From Streptomyces bluensis (GTDB lineage Bacteria; Actinomycetota; Actinomycetes; Streptomycetales; Streptomycetaceae), in contig NZ_BMVM01000002.1 in the NCBI RefSeq assembly GCF_014650715.1, positions 1,040,484 to 1,104,483 of the forward strand: a stretch of DNA of 64,000 nt, in the 5' to 3' direction. The notes beneath the pieces are model-generated. The model saw only the letters and a program-made list of their open reading frames with translations. It was not told the DNA's origin and searched no databases. Below, in pieces: positions 9,701 through 19,496 of this stretch. The translations under genes were made by a program, and so were the position numbers. How positions within the stretch are numbered: position 1 is the first letter of the stretch; every line of letters begins with the position of its first letter.

Positions 9701-10084
9701 GCCGCGCTGGCCGCGGTCGGATTCGCGGTGAGCACGGCGGGGTCCCTGCGTGAGCGGGCCGACGAGTTCGCCGTCCTGCGCGCGCTCGGCGCCCCGCGCC
9801 GGCAACTGGCCCGTCTCATCGCCGCCGAACAGGGCGTGCTGGTGGCCGTGGCGCTCACGGCCGGCGTCGCCCTCGGCACGGTCCTCACCCGGGCGGTGAT
9901 CCCCTTGATCGTCCTCACTCCACAGGCTTCCCGTCCGGTGCCCGAAGTCCTGGTGGAACTACCCGTCGCCCCGGTGGCCCTGCTGCTGGCGGCGGTGACG
10001 GTGACCCCGCTCGCGGTCACGGCCGTGCTGGCGGCACGACGACCGGACGCGGTCGGCACGCTGCGGCGCCAGGGAGGTGAGTGA
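6761..10084 (+). CDS. FtsX-like ABC transporter permease, large
   Basis: An 1107-residue membrane protein starting at GTG 6761 behind ggggggccgg. It opens with a membrane anchor (residues about 10-30) and a large extracytoplasmic MacB_PCD-like region. A cluster of membrane helices comes near 290-470 (LLIVALLIALLAGYALFLVA, then an ARGGSPRRIAGLAALEALLL-type FtsX signature), followed by a second large periplasmic-type domain. A C-terminal FtsX triplet closes it (AVLRALGAPRRQLARLIAAEQ). It has the layout of duplicated-domain actinobacterial permeases that export lipids or remodel the envelope. The next permease begins 4 bp after its stop and the ATPase follows, so the three form one transporter operon. 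Cargo is unknown. Confidence 0.87.
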   Translation: MTGFVFLRVRAHRLLLAAALLTVLLTTAVPTTLTAYSGAIGDAALRHWLAAPENAVGTSLIVKADTPSTDRRATADRAVREGARRTFDGMPVTVRTLVRSGPYALPRSLQPPSARSGNPDLTHFAALDRTQVRVTEGRLPRGGGSAIEVALPRAAAEPLGLKPGARLTLTDRFDGPDVRVLITGLYRPERITAPYWQVDDLRGRGVHKLSFTTYGPLLTDPSVLAGGRVSTGESAWLVSAEFATLTTDRIGALRQAARDGTAALGASDALSGTTAATTSLPETLDDIERSLLVSRSTLLIVALLIALLAGYALFLVARLLSAERAGETRLLRARGGSPRRIAGLAALEALLLALPAAVCAPLLAGPLTRLLAEQGALARIGLRIDTSGGRAEVWLVAAAVALGCALAVTVPALASGSFTVRRARALPAPVRAGADVGLLVVAGVAYWQLDRRNTGALSGGAGGGTVGSLGIDPLLVTAPALALLAGTVLTLRLLPLVARLAERRAAVGRGLPSALAGWQFSRRPSRGAGPVLLLVLTVALGMLAIGEGASWNRSQDDQADFRAGTDVRVLAGGANGLGGFGRYADIDGVRASTPAVRTALPLSGGRTATVVALDTTSAADGLLLRRDLASEPVGPLLAGLPPKGRTEGPRLPPGATELRMALRLSSDRDGGDPADTDRGGDSAEADVTVTLQDRYGVPYPVPAGRLAVDGRLHVLALDLARAADAPTGRAAGHLTLTGVGLTMEQPVGGAEQHRLTLEKVSAVRADGTERPLPTATSWTVTSRSGSTSPSPDGSTFPTTPRVEESPPGSLVVRYSTGYVPRERSWKPESFTVRLRVTQPAASEVTGVATDRFLASAGLSGTGRRMDVRFGDSTVPVRIVRSVRALPTTAEGGDGDGGALLIDLRSVNRVLEARDGQAAEPTEWWLRTAPGAAGQVAAQLRARPDVEPSQVVVRDEVADRLRDDPFGAGPTAAFAAVAVAAAALAAVGFAVSTAGSLRERADEFAVLRALGAPRRQLARLIAAEQGVLVAVALTAGVALGTVLTRAVIPLIVLTPQASRPVPEVLVELPVAPVALLLAAVTVTPLAVTAVLAARRPDAVGTLRRQGGE

Positions 10085-10088
10085 CGCG

Positions 10089-12959
10089 ATGGGTGCGTGC
10101 TCCTCCACGAGTTCCCGGACTTCCCGCGCCACCCGAGTCTTCGCACCGTCCTCCGTGGCTCCCTGGGTGCGGACCCGGCTGCGGGCCGCGCCCGGAGCGG
10201 CCTGCGCGCTGGCCCTGCTGGTGGCGTTCACCGCCTGTCTGGCCGCGGCCTTCCCGCGGGCGGTGGACCGGTACGAGGACGCGGGCCTGCGCAGTGCCGT
10301 CACCAAGGCGCCGGCCGAGCGGACGACCGTGCAGTTCTACGCCGAGCAGTCCACGACCGAACTCCCGCCGGACGAGTGGGAGTCGGCCCTCCGCCCGGAC
10401 ACGCTGAGGGAGCAGTACGCGCGGGTGCTGGCCGCCGTCGACCGGCCGCTGGTCGTCGACCGCGCCCAGTCGTCGTACGGCGTGCGCACCACCAAACCCG
10501 CGGAGGCACTGGACCGTTGGCTGCCCCGGCCCAGCGGGCTGCCCGCCAACGTGTCACTCGTCGCGCAGAACGGACTCGCCGACCATGCCCGGCTGCGCCA
10601 GGGCCGCCTGCCGCGCACCACCGGATCGGTCACCCCGCGCAGCCAGGCCGTGGAGGCCGCCGTCACCACCGAGACCGCCGAACGCCTGCGGATCAAGGTG
10701 GGATCAGTGATCCACGTCCCCCGCGCGATGCGGGAGCCGCTGGCCGTGCGCGTCACCGGCATCGTCGCCCCACGCGAGCCCCAGGGCGCGTACTGGTCGA
10801 CGCAACCGCTGCTGCGCACCCCCTCCCTGATGCGGAATCCCCAGGCGCTTCCGCCCGCCAACACATACTGGCTGGGCGCCCTGCTGCTGCCCCCGGACGC
10901 GGCACCCGTCCTGCTGGGAACGCAGGGAGGCCCGGAGCGCTACTGGCAGCTAGCCCCCGCCACCGCCTCGCTGAACGCCCGCGACCTGCCCGCTCTCTCC
11001 TCCTCCCTCGCTTCCCTGCTGTCGGGATCCGGCCTGCTGGCGGTGCGCCAGGTCACCGACCCGGCGGCCGAGGCGAACACCGGCCTGGACACGGTGCTCC
11101 TCTCCCACCAGCGCCTGCGCGACGGCATCACCCCGCTCGTGTCCGTCGCCGCGTTCGGCACCGGAACCGTCGCGGCCGTGGTGCTGCTGATGGCGGGCGG
11201 CCTCGCCGCGGAACGCCGTCGTACGGAACTCGCCCTGCTGCGCGCCCGTGGCGGCTCCCTGCGCGGTGTCACGGGACGGCTGCTGGCCGAGACGGCGGTC
11301 GTCGCGGTGCCCGCGGGCGCGGCCGGCCTGACGGTCGCCCTCCTCGCCGTTCCCGCCCCGCGCCACGCCCACGCGGTGGTCGCGGCCACGGTCGTCACGC
11401 TCCTCGCCTGCGCCGCACTGCCCCTGCGCGCCGCGGCCCGGCACGCCCTCGTACGGGTCCACGGCGCACGCGAGGACCTGACCTCCGTACGCCCCTCACG
11501 GCGCCGTACGGTCGCCGAAGTCACCCTGGTGGTGCTCGCGCTGGGCGCGGTGGTGGCGCTGCGGCGGAGGGGGACGGACGGGTCGGGGTCCTCCGACCCG
11601 GGGATCTCCCGGGCCTCGGGTGCTTCGGGGGCTTCAGGCACGTCGGGCGCTTCTGCCGATCATCTGATCTCCCTGGCACCCGTGTTGGTGGGGATCATCG
11701 CCGCGCTGGTGCTGGTGCGGCTGTATCCGCTGCCGTTGCGCTGGCTCGCGCGCCGTGTGGGGCGGCTGCGGGGCGCGATCAGTTACCTGTCGCTGGCCCG
11801 CGCCGGCCGTACGCCCGTCTCCGCGGTGCTCCCCCTGCTCGCCCTGCTGACCGCCCTCACCACCGCCGCCTTCGGTGGCTCGGTCCTCGCGGGCGTCGCC
11901 GACGTACGCGAGCGTGCGGCGCTGTCCGCGACCGGCGCGGACGCCCGCGTCGAGTCCCTGCGAGCGCTGCCCGCGGCGCTGCCGGATCAGGTCCGCCGGA
12001 GTCCCGGGGTGCGGGAGGTCAGCCCGGTGAACATCGCGTACGACGTCAATCCGGACGACGGTGCGGAACCGGTGACGCTGGCCGGCGTCGACCCGGGCTC
12101 GTACGCGTCACTGGCGCGCCGGACCGCTCTCGGCCCGTTCCCGGCGGCTGCGCTGAAGCCCGCGGGCCCACCTCGGTCGGACGTCCTGCCCGCCCTCGCG
12201 TCCCCGTCCCTGGCCGACCGCTTCGGCACCCGGCCCTTCTCCGTACGGCTGGATGACGGCAGCCTCGTCGGTCTCCGGATCACCCTGGTACGCGAGACCA
12301 CTCCCGCCGCGCCGGGCGCGGACTTCCTGGTCGTGGACCGCTCCCGGCTCCCCGGCCTCCCCGAGCCCACCGCCGGAAAGACCGGCCCGACCACGCTGCT
12401 GGTGACCGGCTCCCACCTGGACGGTGCGGCGCTGCGCACGCTGGCCGGCGGGAACGCCGACGTGCGCCTGCGGTCGGAGGTCCTGGCACGCTACGTCGAC
12501 TCGCCCCTTCAGTCCGGCGCCGAACGCGTCTACACGGCGGCGGTGGCCGCGGGCGCCGGTTTCGCGACCCTGGCCCTGCTGCTGACCCTGATCCGTTCCG
12601 CCCCCGAACGCACCGCGCTCCTGGCCCGTCTGCGCACCATGGGGCTGACCCGCGCCCAGGGCCGCCGTCTGCTGATCCTGGAGTCCCTCCCGCAGTCCCT
12701 GCTCGCCGCGCTGGGCGGCACCCTCGCGGGGTGGGCCGCCGTCCGCCTCCTCTCCCCCGGCATCGACCTGACGACGGTCGCGCTCGCCACGGCGACGGAC
12801 TCCGCGCCGGCCGGTGCCCACCTGCGCACGGATCCGTGGTCCCTGCTGGTCCCGGCCCTCGCCGTCGTGATCCTGACGACGGGCATCGCGGCGGCGCAGG
12901 CCTGGTGGACCGGGAGACGGAGTTCGGTGAGGGAGTTGCGGGTGGGGGATCCCCGATGA
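10089..12959 (+). CDS. FtsX-like ABC transporter permease, second subunit
   Basis: A 956-residue paralogue of the preceding permease. I take ATG 10089 as the start, 11 bp after ggaggtgag inside the end of the upstream gene; GTG 10077 is an alternative. It repeats the same plan: N-terminal anchor (ACALALLVAFTACLAAAFPR), a central FtsX segment around ELALLRARGGSLRGVTGRLL, more helices (LVGIIAALVLVRLYPLPLRW), and a C-terminal FtsX domain with RLRTMGLTRAQGRRLLILE. Two different permeases and one ATPase suggest a heterodimeric mechanotransmission-type transporter. An SGASGASGTSGAS low-complexity patch lies mid-protein. Function beyond transport is not visible. Confidence 0.86.
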   Translation: MGACSSTSSRTSRATRVFAPSSVAPWVRTRLRAAPGAACALALLVAFTACLAAAFPRAVDRYEDAGLRSAVTKAPAERTTVQFYAEQSTTELPPDEWESALRPDTLREQYARVLAAVDRPLVVDRAQSSYGVRTTKPAEALDRWLPRPSGLPANVSLVAQNGLADHARLRQGRLPRTTGSVTPRSQAVEAAVTTETAERLRIKVGSVIHVPRAMREPLAVRVTGIVAPREPQGAYWSTQPLLRTPSLMRNPQALPPANTYWLGALLLPPDAAPVLLGTQGGPERYWQLAPATASLNARDLPALSSSLASLLSGSGLLAVRQVTDPAAEANTGLDTVLLSHQRLRDGITPLVSVAAFGTGTVAAVVLLMAGGLAAERRRTELALLRARGGSLRGVTGRLLAETAVVAVPAGAAGLTVALLAVPAPRHAHAVVAATVVTLLACAALPLRAAARHALVRVHGAREDLTSVRPSRRRTVAEVTLVVLALGAVVALRRRGTDGSGSSDPGISRASGASGASGTSGASADHLISLAPVLVGIIAALVLVRLYPLPLRWLARRVGRLRGAISYLSLARAGRTPVSAVLPLLALLTALTTAAFGGSVLAGVADVRERAALSATGADARVESLRALPAALPDQVRRSPGVREVSPVNIAYDVNPDDGAEPVTLAGVDPGSYASLARRTALGPFPAAALKPAGPPRSDVLPALASPSLADRFGTRPFSVRLDDGSLVGLRITLVRETTPAAPGADFLVVDRSRLPGLPEPTAGKTGPTTLLVTGSHLDGAALRTLAGGNADVRLRSEVLARYVDSPLQSGAERVYTAAVAAGAGFATLALLLTLIRSAPERTALLARLRTMGLTRAQGRRLLILESLPQSLLAALGGTLAGWAAVRLLSPGIDLTTVALATATDSAPAGAHLRTDPWSLLVPALAVVILTTGIAAAQAWWTGRRSSVRELRVGDPR

Positions 12960-13051
12960 CCGCCCCGCGCATACCGGCCGGCGAGCACGGAAGCCCCCCG
13001 GACCATCACTGCCGGAGTCACCCCACGACCGCTGAGGGAGTCGTCCCATGA
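12956..13051 (+). CDS. Possible 31-residue coupled ORF between permease and ATPase
   Basis: A 31-codon frame begins at ATG 12956, overlapping the permease stop by ATGA. It ends in a TGA overlapping the ATPase start, again by ATGA. The peptide (MTAPRIPAGEHGSPPD...) has no recognisable domain. Such double overlap could serve to couple translation of the ATPase to the permease, which otherwise would be 88 bp apart with a modest ribosome site (gagggag). It may equally be chance. No function is assigned. Confidence 0.3.
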   Translation: MTAPRIPAGEHGSPPDHHCRSHPTTAEGVVP

Positions 13052-14004
13052 CCAGCACGGGCCCCACCTTCGCCGACCTCGCCCACCGCGCGGCGGCCCG
13101 CCGGGACCGCCCCGCCTACGGCCACGACGCGCTGATCACCTGTGACCGCCTGGTCCGGATCTTCTCCACGGACGGCGTGGAGGTGCAGGCACTCCAGGGT
13201 CTCGACCTGCTCGTCCGCGAGGGCGAACTGATGGCCCTGGTGGGCTCGTCCGGCAGCGGCAAGTCGACATTGATGAACATCCTGGCCGGGCTCGACACTC
13301 CCACCGCCGGAGCGGCCCGCGTCGCAGGCCACGACCTGCTCACGATGACCGCCAAGGACCGCCTGCGCTACCGCCGTGAGATCGTCGGCTTCGTCTGGCA
13401 GCAGACTTCCCGCAACCTCCTGCCCTATCTGACGGCCGCCCAGAACGTGGCCCTGCCCATGCAACTGGGCGGCGCCCGCACCCGCCGCCGGGACCGTTCC
13501 GAACGTGCTCTGGAACTCCTGGAGTTGCTGGAGGTCGCCGACTGCCGCGACCGCCGCCCGCAGGAGATGTCGGGCGGCCAGCAGCAGCGCGTGGCGATCG
13601 CGGTCGCTCTGGCCAACGCTCCGAAGGTGCTGCTGGCCGACGAACCCACCGGCGAACTCGACTCCCACACCGGCGAACAGATCTTCGCCGCCTTCCGCAC
13701 GGCCAACGAACACCTGGGCACGACCATCGTGATCGTCACCCACGACCAGGCCGTGGCGGGCGAGGTCCGGCGCACGGTGGCCATCCGCGACGGCCGCACC
13801 TCGACGGAGGTCCTGCGCCGCACCGAGATCGACGCGGCCACCGGTCAGGAGGCGGTCGTCGCCCGCGAGTACGCCACACTCGACCGGGCCGGCCGGCTCC
13901 AACTCCCCGCCGAGTACACCGAAGCCCTCGGTATGCGCCACCGCGTCGCCCTGGAACTGGAACGGGACCACATCGGCGTGTGGCCGGACGACAGCGAGTC
14001 ATGA
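13048..14004 (+). CDS. ABC transporter ATP-binding protein (MacB/LolD type)
   Basis: A 318-residue ATPase starting at ATG 13048. Walker A is GSSGSGKS (about residues 66-73), the signature is MSGGQQQRV and Walker B is VLLADEPTGELDS, followed by the switch His in IVTHD. The DEPTGELD form is typical of the MacB/LolD subfamily that works with FtsX-type permeases. A C-terminal tail of about 60 residues ends in VALELERDHIGVW, a small extension seen in actinobacterial members. It powers the two permeases encoded directly upstream. Confidence 0.93.
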   Translation: MTSTGPTFADLAHRAAARRDRPAYGHDALITCDRLVRIFSTDGVEVQALQGLDLLVREGELMALVGSSGSGKSTLMNILAGLDTPTAGAARVAGHDLLTMTAKDRLRYRREIVGFVWQQTSRNLLPYLTAAQNVALPMQLGGARTRRRDRSERALELLELLEVADCRDRRPQEMSGGQQQRVAIAVALANAPKVLLADEPTGELDSHTGEQIFAAFRTANEHLGTTIVIVTHDQAVAGEVRRTVAIRDGRTSTEVLRRTEIDAATGQEAVVAREYATLDRAGRLQLPAEYTEALGMRHRVALELERDHIGVWPDDSES

Positions 14005-14087
14005 GCCCAGCACACGAAACACCCGGTGATCGGCATGCCCCGCAATCGGCAGGCCCCAGCACGCCCCGTGATCGGTACACCCGGTGC

Positions 14088-14780
14088 TCAGCGCACCGTG
14101 ACGCCCAGCGCCCCGAGTCCCGCCCTGCGCACGGCGATCGACCCGTACGGTGTACGCAGCCTCAGCCACGCCCCCGAGGAGAACAGCGTCAGCGGCTCCT
14201 CGCCGGGCCGCTCGGCCACCCGTGCGGGACGCAGGAAGCCGAGCCCCTGTGCCGCGTGCGCGGCCCGTACCGGAAGGCCGGTGTCACCGATCGGCCGGGA
14301 CCAGATCTCCCGCCCGATCTTGTCGAGCTCGGCCCGAGTCCGCCGGTCCGGTGCCAGTTCCTGTGTACGGGACCGGAATTCGGCCACGGCGGCGGCGACC
14401 GTCGCCCGTACCGCGTCCGGTGCCGGCAGCCCCGGCTCCACCTGCCAGCCCCCACGCGGGGGAAGCACCCCCGCCCACGGCGGTCCGGTGACCGCGGCCG
14501 GCACCACCGCGGTGGCCGCCGACTCGTCCGTCGCTTCCAGGAGTTCACCCGCGGACACGGTCGAGTCGAGCGTGACGTCGAGCCCATCCTCGTACGGCTT
14601 CGCGAGCCGTACCGCCCGGATCGCGAGGACCTCGAACGACGGCGGCCGCCCGAACACCGCGAGTGTCGTCCCGGCGCCCTTCAGACGCACCGCGGCCGCC
14701 CGGTCGTAGTGGATCAGCCGTGCGAGGAAGGCGGCGAGGTCCGCCGCCTCCCCGTCGTCGGCGAGGTGAAGCACCGTCAT
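14088..14780 (-). CDS. Conserved hypothetical protein
   Basis: A 230-residue protein starting at ATG 14780, overlapping the stop of the thioesterase by 4 bp, so the two are co-translated. No signal peptide, membrane helix or catalytic motif stands out. It has TVLHLADDGEAADLAAFLAR at the N-terminus, an FGRPPSFEVLAIRAVRL stretch, and a C-terminal half with GAWLRLRTPYGSIAVRRAGLG. The bias and codon use match the neighbours. It closes the minus-strand run downstream of ettA and is convergent with the ABC ATPase. I do not recognise its function. Confidence 0.75.
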   Translation of the reverse strand: MTVLHLADDGEAADLAAFLARLIHYDRAAAVRLKGAGTTLAVFGRPPSFEVLAIRAVRLAKPYEDGLDVTLDSTVSAGELLEATDESAATAVVPAAVTGPPWAGVLPPRGGWQVEPGLPAPDAVRATVAAAVAEFRSRTQELAPDRRTRAELDKIGREIWSRPIGDTGLPVRAAHAAQGLGFLRPARVAERPGEEPLTLFSSGAWLRLRTPYGSIAVRRAGLGALGVTVR

Positions 14781-15187
14781 GCCGCGACGGCCTCGTCCTT
14801 GTCGTCCCTGTACTCCTCCAGGAACTCCCGCTCCTCGGAAGTGAGCCGGCGCGGCCGCTGCGCCTCGAAGTCGAACGGCACTATCACCGTCGAGGCCCGG
14901 ACGTAGACCTGGTCCGGATCCTTGACCTCGTAGGTGAGCGTGAACGAGGCCGCCCGTACCTGCGTCACCCACAGCTCGATGTCCACCGGCGTGTGCCGGT
15001 GGACCAGCTGCCGCTTGTAGTCGATCTCGTGGCGCGCCACCACGGACCCCTGCTTGAAGTCCTTCTCCGGGCGGAACAGGAAGTCGATACGGGCTTCCTC
15101 CAGGTAGCGGAGGAAGACCACGTTGTTGATGTGGCCGTACGCGTCCATGTCCGCCCAGCGCAGCGGGCAGCGGTAGATGTGCCGCAA
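14777..15187 (-). CDS. Hotdog-fold acyl-CoA thioesterase
   Basis: A 136-residue protein. I choose TTG 15187 as start: it gives (M)RHIYRCPLRWADMDAYGHINN, puts the 4HBT core at the usual distance from the N-terminus, and begins 2 bp after the EttA stop. The conserved D-x-x-G-H-x-N-N element (DMDAYGHINNVVFLRYLEEA) marks the YbgC/FcbC-like thioesterase family, which hydrolyses acyl-CoA. Readings further upstream lie inside ettA in another frame and are rejected. The physiological substrate is unknown. Position after EttA suggests shared transcription, not shared pathway. Confidence 0.87.
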   Translation of the reverse strand: MRHIYRCPLRWADMDAYGHINNVVFLRYLEEARIDFLFRPEKDFKQGSVVARHEIDYKRQLVHRHTPVDIELWVTQVRAASFTLTYEVKDPDQVYVRASTVIVPFDFEAQRPRRLTSEEREFLEEYRDDKDEAVAA

Positions 15188-15189
15188 GA

Positions 15190-16854
<1,665 letters not shown>

Positions 16855-16973
16855 GAGAAACCGTCCGGCAGCTTGAAATCTGGCAGTGGGCAGTACCAGC
16901 CATCTTGCCGCACGGCCAGCCCTCGACGGAAACCGGATGGTGGGGGCCACGAGAGCGGCCGTTGCGGGCGGAA

Positions 16974-17016
16974 GACGCGGCCCCGGGGCGCCTGGAAGGC
17001 GCCCCGGGGCCGCGTC
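16974..17016 (-). terminator. 19-bp perfect hairpin downstream of the surface-protein gene
   Basis: Arms at 16974-16992 and 16998-17016 are exactly complementary (gacgcggccccggggcgcc) with a 5-nt loop tggaa. It lies about 80 bp past the stop of the thioester surface protein on the minus strand and upstream of ettA. It most likely ends that transcript; no T-run follows, as is common in Streptomyces. Confidence 0.8.
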
Positions 17017-17097
17017 GTTCGCGTGGGTCACCGCGCGGTCACTCACTGTTGAGTTGCCAAGGATCAGTCCCGCTCGGTCGCTCCCGCTGAGCTCTCC

Positions 17098-18528
17098 TCA
17101 CTCCTGCGAGGGCGTCTTCTTCTTACGGACCATGAGCATCGCCCCGCCGCCGACCACGACCAGGACGATCGCTATGCCCGCGATCAGCAGGGTCGCGTCG
17201 GAACTGCCCGTCTCGGCGAGGTCGGTGCCCGTGGTGGACGCGATGCCCGCCGTCGCGGGGCTCGGCTCGCTGAGCGTCTGGACCGAGTCGCCGCCTTCGG
17301 CGGCCTCGGTGTCGGTCTCGCAGTCGAGCACGCCGCTGATCCGCTTCTCGAAGCCGTTCGGCCCCCTGATCGTGAAGTCGTACGCCTGGTCCTCCTGCAG
17401 CGGGATCGTCACCGTCTCGGTCGTGCCGGCGTCGATCGTGTGCCTGATGCCCATGAGCTCGAAGGTGAAGGGCTCGTCCCCCTCGTTGGCCGCCGTGATG
17501 TCCACGCCGCCCGCCGTGCAGTTCTTCTCGGCGGACAGCGCGGGTATCGCCCCCTTCCCCGCCCAGTTCGCGCTCGCCACGGCGGAGACCGTCGACTGGC
17601 TGGAGCCCGCGAGGATCTGTGTCTGACTGCGGGTCTCGGAGGTGAAGGCGCGGCCGACGGGGACGGTGGTGGAGGCCTGCAGGGTCAGTTCGGCCGAGCC
17701 GGCCGCGGCGTCCTCGGGCACCGCGAAGTACAGCCGGCTGCCGTTGCCCGCGGAGGTCACGACCCCGCCGGTCTCGTCGACGATCTTCACTCCCTCCGCC
17801 ATCGCCGCCGCGGGCGGCGTGACCGTCACGGAGTCCGCGTTGGTGCGCACCGTGACCGGACCGAGCCGCTCGCCGACGCGGCCGGAGATCGCCGGCGGGT
17901 CGAGAGTCAGCGAGGCCTCGGGCTCCGCCAGGTTCCGCGCGCTCTTCTGGAGGTAGTCCGCGAGCTTCTCCGCCTGCGGGTTGACAGCCTCCACGTCGGC
18001 GCCGTCCGAGTAGCGCCAGATGGCCACCTGTGTGCCGGCCGCGGCGTCCTGTTCGGTGAGGCCGGAGGCACCGGCCTTCTTGGCGAGCGCCGCGAGGTCG
18101 TTGACCTGCGGGTAGGAGTTCTGCAGAATCCAGCGGATCTTGCCCGCGTCCTTGTTGTCGCTCAGCGACGTGCCGCTCCACGAGGTCTCGTGGTACCTGG
18201 CGTCCTGCTGCGTCGGGTTGTACAGGTCGACGCAGTAGGTCTGCAGCATGCCGCCGCCCTCGACGGACATCTCGAACAGGCCCGCGGAGACCTGCTGTTC
18301 CTCGCCCTTCTCGCGGATCACAGCGGTCCCGTGGGCCTTCAGGCCGGTTATCGTCGCGGTCGCGCCGCCAGGGCCCTGCGGAGTCTCCCCGGCGACGGCC
18401 GTGCCCGCGGCGGCGAGCACACCCGCCGCGACGAGCCCGGACACCAGTGACGCGGCGGCGAGACGAGCGGCCTCCGGCCGCCGGCCTGTTCGCCTGCGAG
18501 CGGACAACGCAGAGAACACAGAAAACAC
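17098..18528 (-). CDS. Cys-Gln thioester-forming surface protein, sortase-anchored
   Basis: A 476-residue exported protein, GTG start 18528 after aagggg. The long signal peptide has an Arg-rich n-region and likely cuts after AGTAVA (near residue 46). The thioester domain follows: Cys99 in LQTYCVDLY and Gln167 in GTQVAIWRYSDG are the expected pair for an internal Cys-Gln thioester, which can bond covalently to host or environmental amines. Next come beta-sandwich stretches, then LAETG (about 437-441), a hydrophobic helix and a MVRKKK tail, the layout for class E sortase anchoring. It is monocistronic, with a strong hairpin after it. The adhesin role is inferred from the family. Confidence 0.9.
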   Translation of the reverse strand: MFSVFSALSARRRTGRRPEAARLAAASLVSGLVAAGVLAAAGTAVAGETPQGPGGATATITGLKAHGTAVIREKGEEQQVSAGLFEMSVEGGGMLQTYCVDLYNPTQQDARYHETSWSGTSLSDNKDAGKIRWILQNSYPQVNDLAALAKKAGASGLTEQDAAAGTQVAIWRYSDGADVEAVNPQAEKLADYLQKSARNLAEPEASLTLDPPAISGRVGERLGPVTVRTNADSVTVTPPAAAMAEGVKIVDETGGVVTSAGNGSRLYFAVPEDAAAGSAELTLQASTTVPVGRAFTSETRSQTQILAGSSQSTVSAVASANWAGKGAIPALSAEKNCTAGGVDITAANEGDEPFTFELMGIRHTIDAGTTETVTIPLQEDQAYDFTIRGPNGFEKRISGVLDCETDTEAAEGGDSVQTLSEPSPATAGIASTTGTDLAETGSSDATLLIAGIAIVLVVVGGGAMLMVRKKKTPSQE

Positions 18529-18791
18529 AGAATTCCCCTTCGAGCAGGACCCGTTGGCATGTGGGGGTGGGGTCCCACAACAGCATCATCAGACCCGTGG
18601 GCTGTCCCGGCATCCTAGGGAGGCGGCGCGCCGCTCTTCCCCGTCATCTCGTCGGACAACCGATCCGACTCGGAATCGTTATCGCTCACACAGTCTTTGA
18701 GCTGCGCCTATCCACACTTTCTCCGGGACTGTTCGGAACGCAGTCGCCAATAAGCCACAGTCCGGGCAGGTCGGCCGATCAGCGACTGACG

Positions 18792-19271
18792 TCATGTCAC
18801 TCCTGCTGGCTCCGGCTGTGGTTGGGCTACTGGACCCGGCCGATTCGCGGGCGGTGTCTCCCAGTTGGGCTCAGGCCGGGAGGAGGACGGCGCCGTCGCT
18901 GCCGTGTCTCCCCTTGAGGCGCGGCGGAACGCCGACGTGCCGCGCGCGAGATCGTGGCCGATCGCCACCGCTTCGATGTCCGCCCAGGTGCGGCTCTCGC
19001 CCTGCTCGGTCCTCTCGGTCCGCACCCTCAGCCGCCCCTGGACCACCACCGGATCGCCCACCGACACGGACGAGGCGACGTTCGCCGCGAGCGTCCGCCT
19101 GGCCCACACCGTGAAGAAGTTGGTGTGGCCGTCCGTCCACTCGTTCCTCTCCCGGTCCAGGTACCGCGACGTCACCGCCAACCGGAACCGGGCCGAGGTG
19201 CCCGTGGCCGTCTCCTTGCACACCGGCTGGGTGGCCACGTTCCCCACCACGCACAGCGTCGTCTCGTTCAT
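18792..19271 (-). CDS. ssbB: Single-stranded DNA-binding protein SsbB
   Basis: A 159-residue OB-fold protein starting at ATG 19271 behind agagggg. The N-terminus MNETTLCVVGNVATQPV, then ARFRLAVTSRYLD and TNFFTVWARRTLA, followed by VGDPVVVQGRLRV, match the second Streptomyces Ssb (SsbB), which is shorter than SsbA and lacks the acidic DDDIPF-type tip. The tail here is Pro-rich and ends EPAGVT. SsbB is tied to chromosome segregation during sporulation in Streptomyces. It is a stand-alone gene with about 225 bp to the next gene upstream. Confidence 0.92.
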   Translation of the reverse strand: MNETTLCVVGNVATQPVCKETATGTSARFRLAVTSRYLDRERNEWTDGHTNFFTVWARRTLAANVASSVSVGDPVVVQGRLRVRTERTEQGESRTWADIEAVAIGHDLARGTSAFRRASRGDTAATAPSSSRPEPNWETPPANRPGPVAQPQPEPAGVT

Positions 19272-19496
19272 CGCGAACCCCTCTTTCGCCCCGGCGCCCA
19301 TGCCGGGTGGATACGCGTACGGGCCCGTCCCGTACGGCTGCGTCTGCCGCGGTGACCACGTCCGCCGTGGTCTCCGCGAGATCAGACTGCCTCCGTCGGG
19401 CCGAGCCCGCCGAGCGCTGTGCACAACCCCTGGCCTGTGGACAACTCCGTCACCCGAAAGGGCTGGATGCCCCTGCCCAGCACGCCTGGCTTCCCC

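Noticed and set aside
6707..9805. A 1032-codon minus-strand open frame opposite the first permease
   Set aside because: Gly/Arg/Gln-rich, no domain, no ribosome site; it is the mirror of third-position GC bias in the permease gene.
16974..17016. Long perfect inverted repeat considered as an insertion-sequence end
   Set aside because: No transposase or paired end nearby; position after a stop codon fits a terminator.
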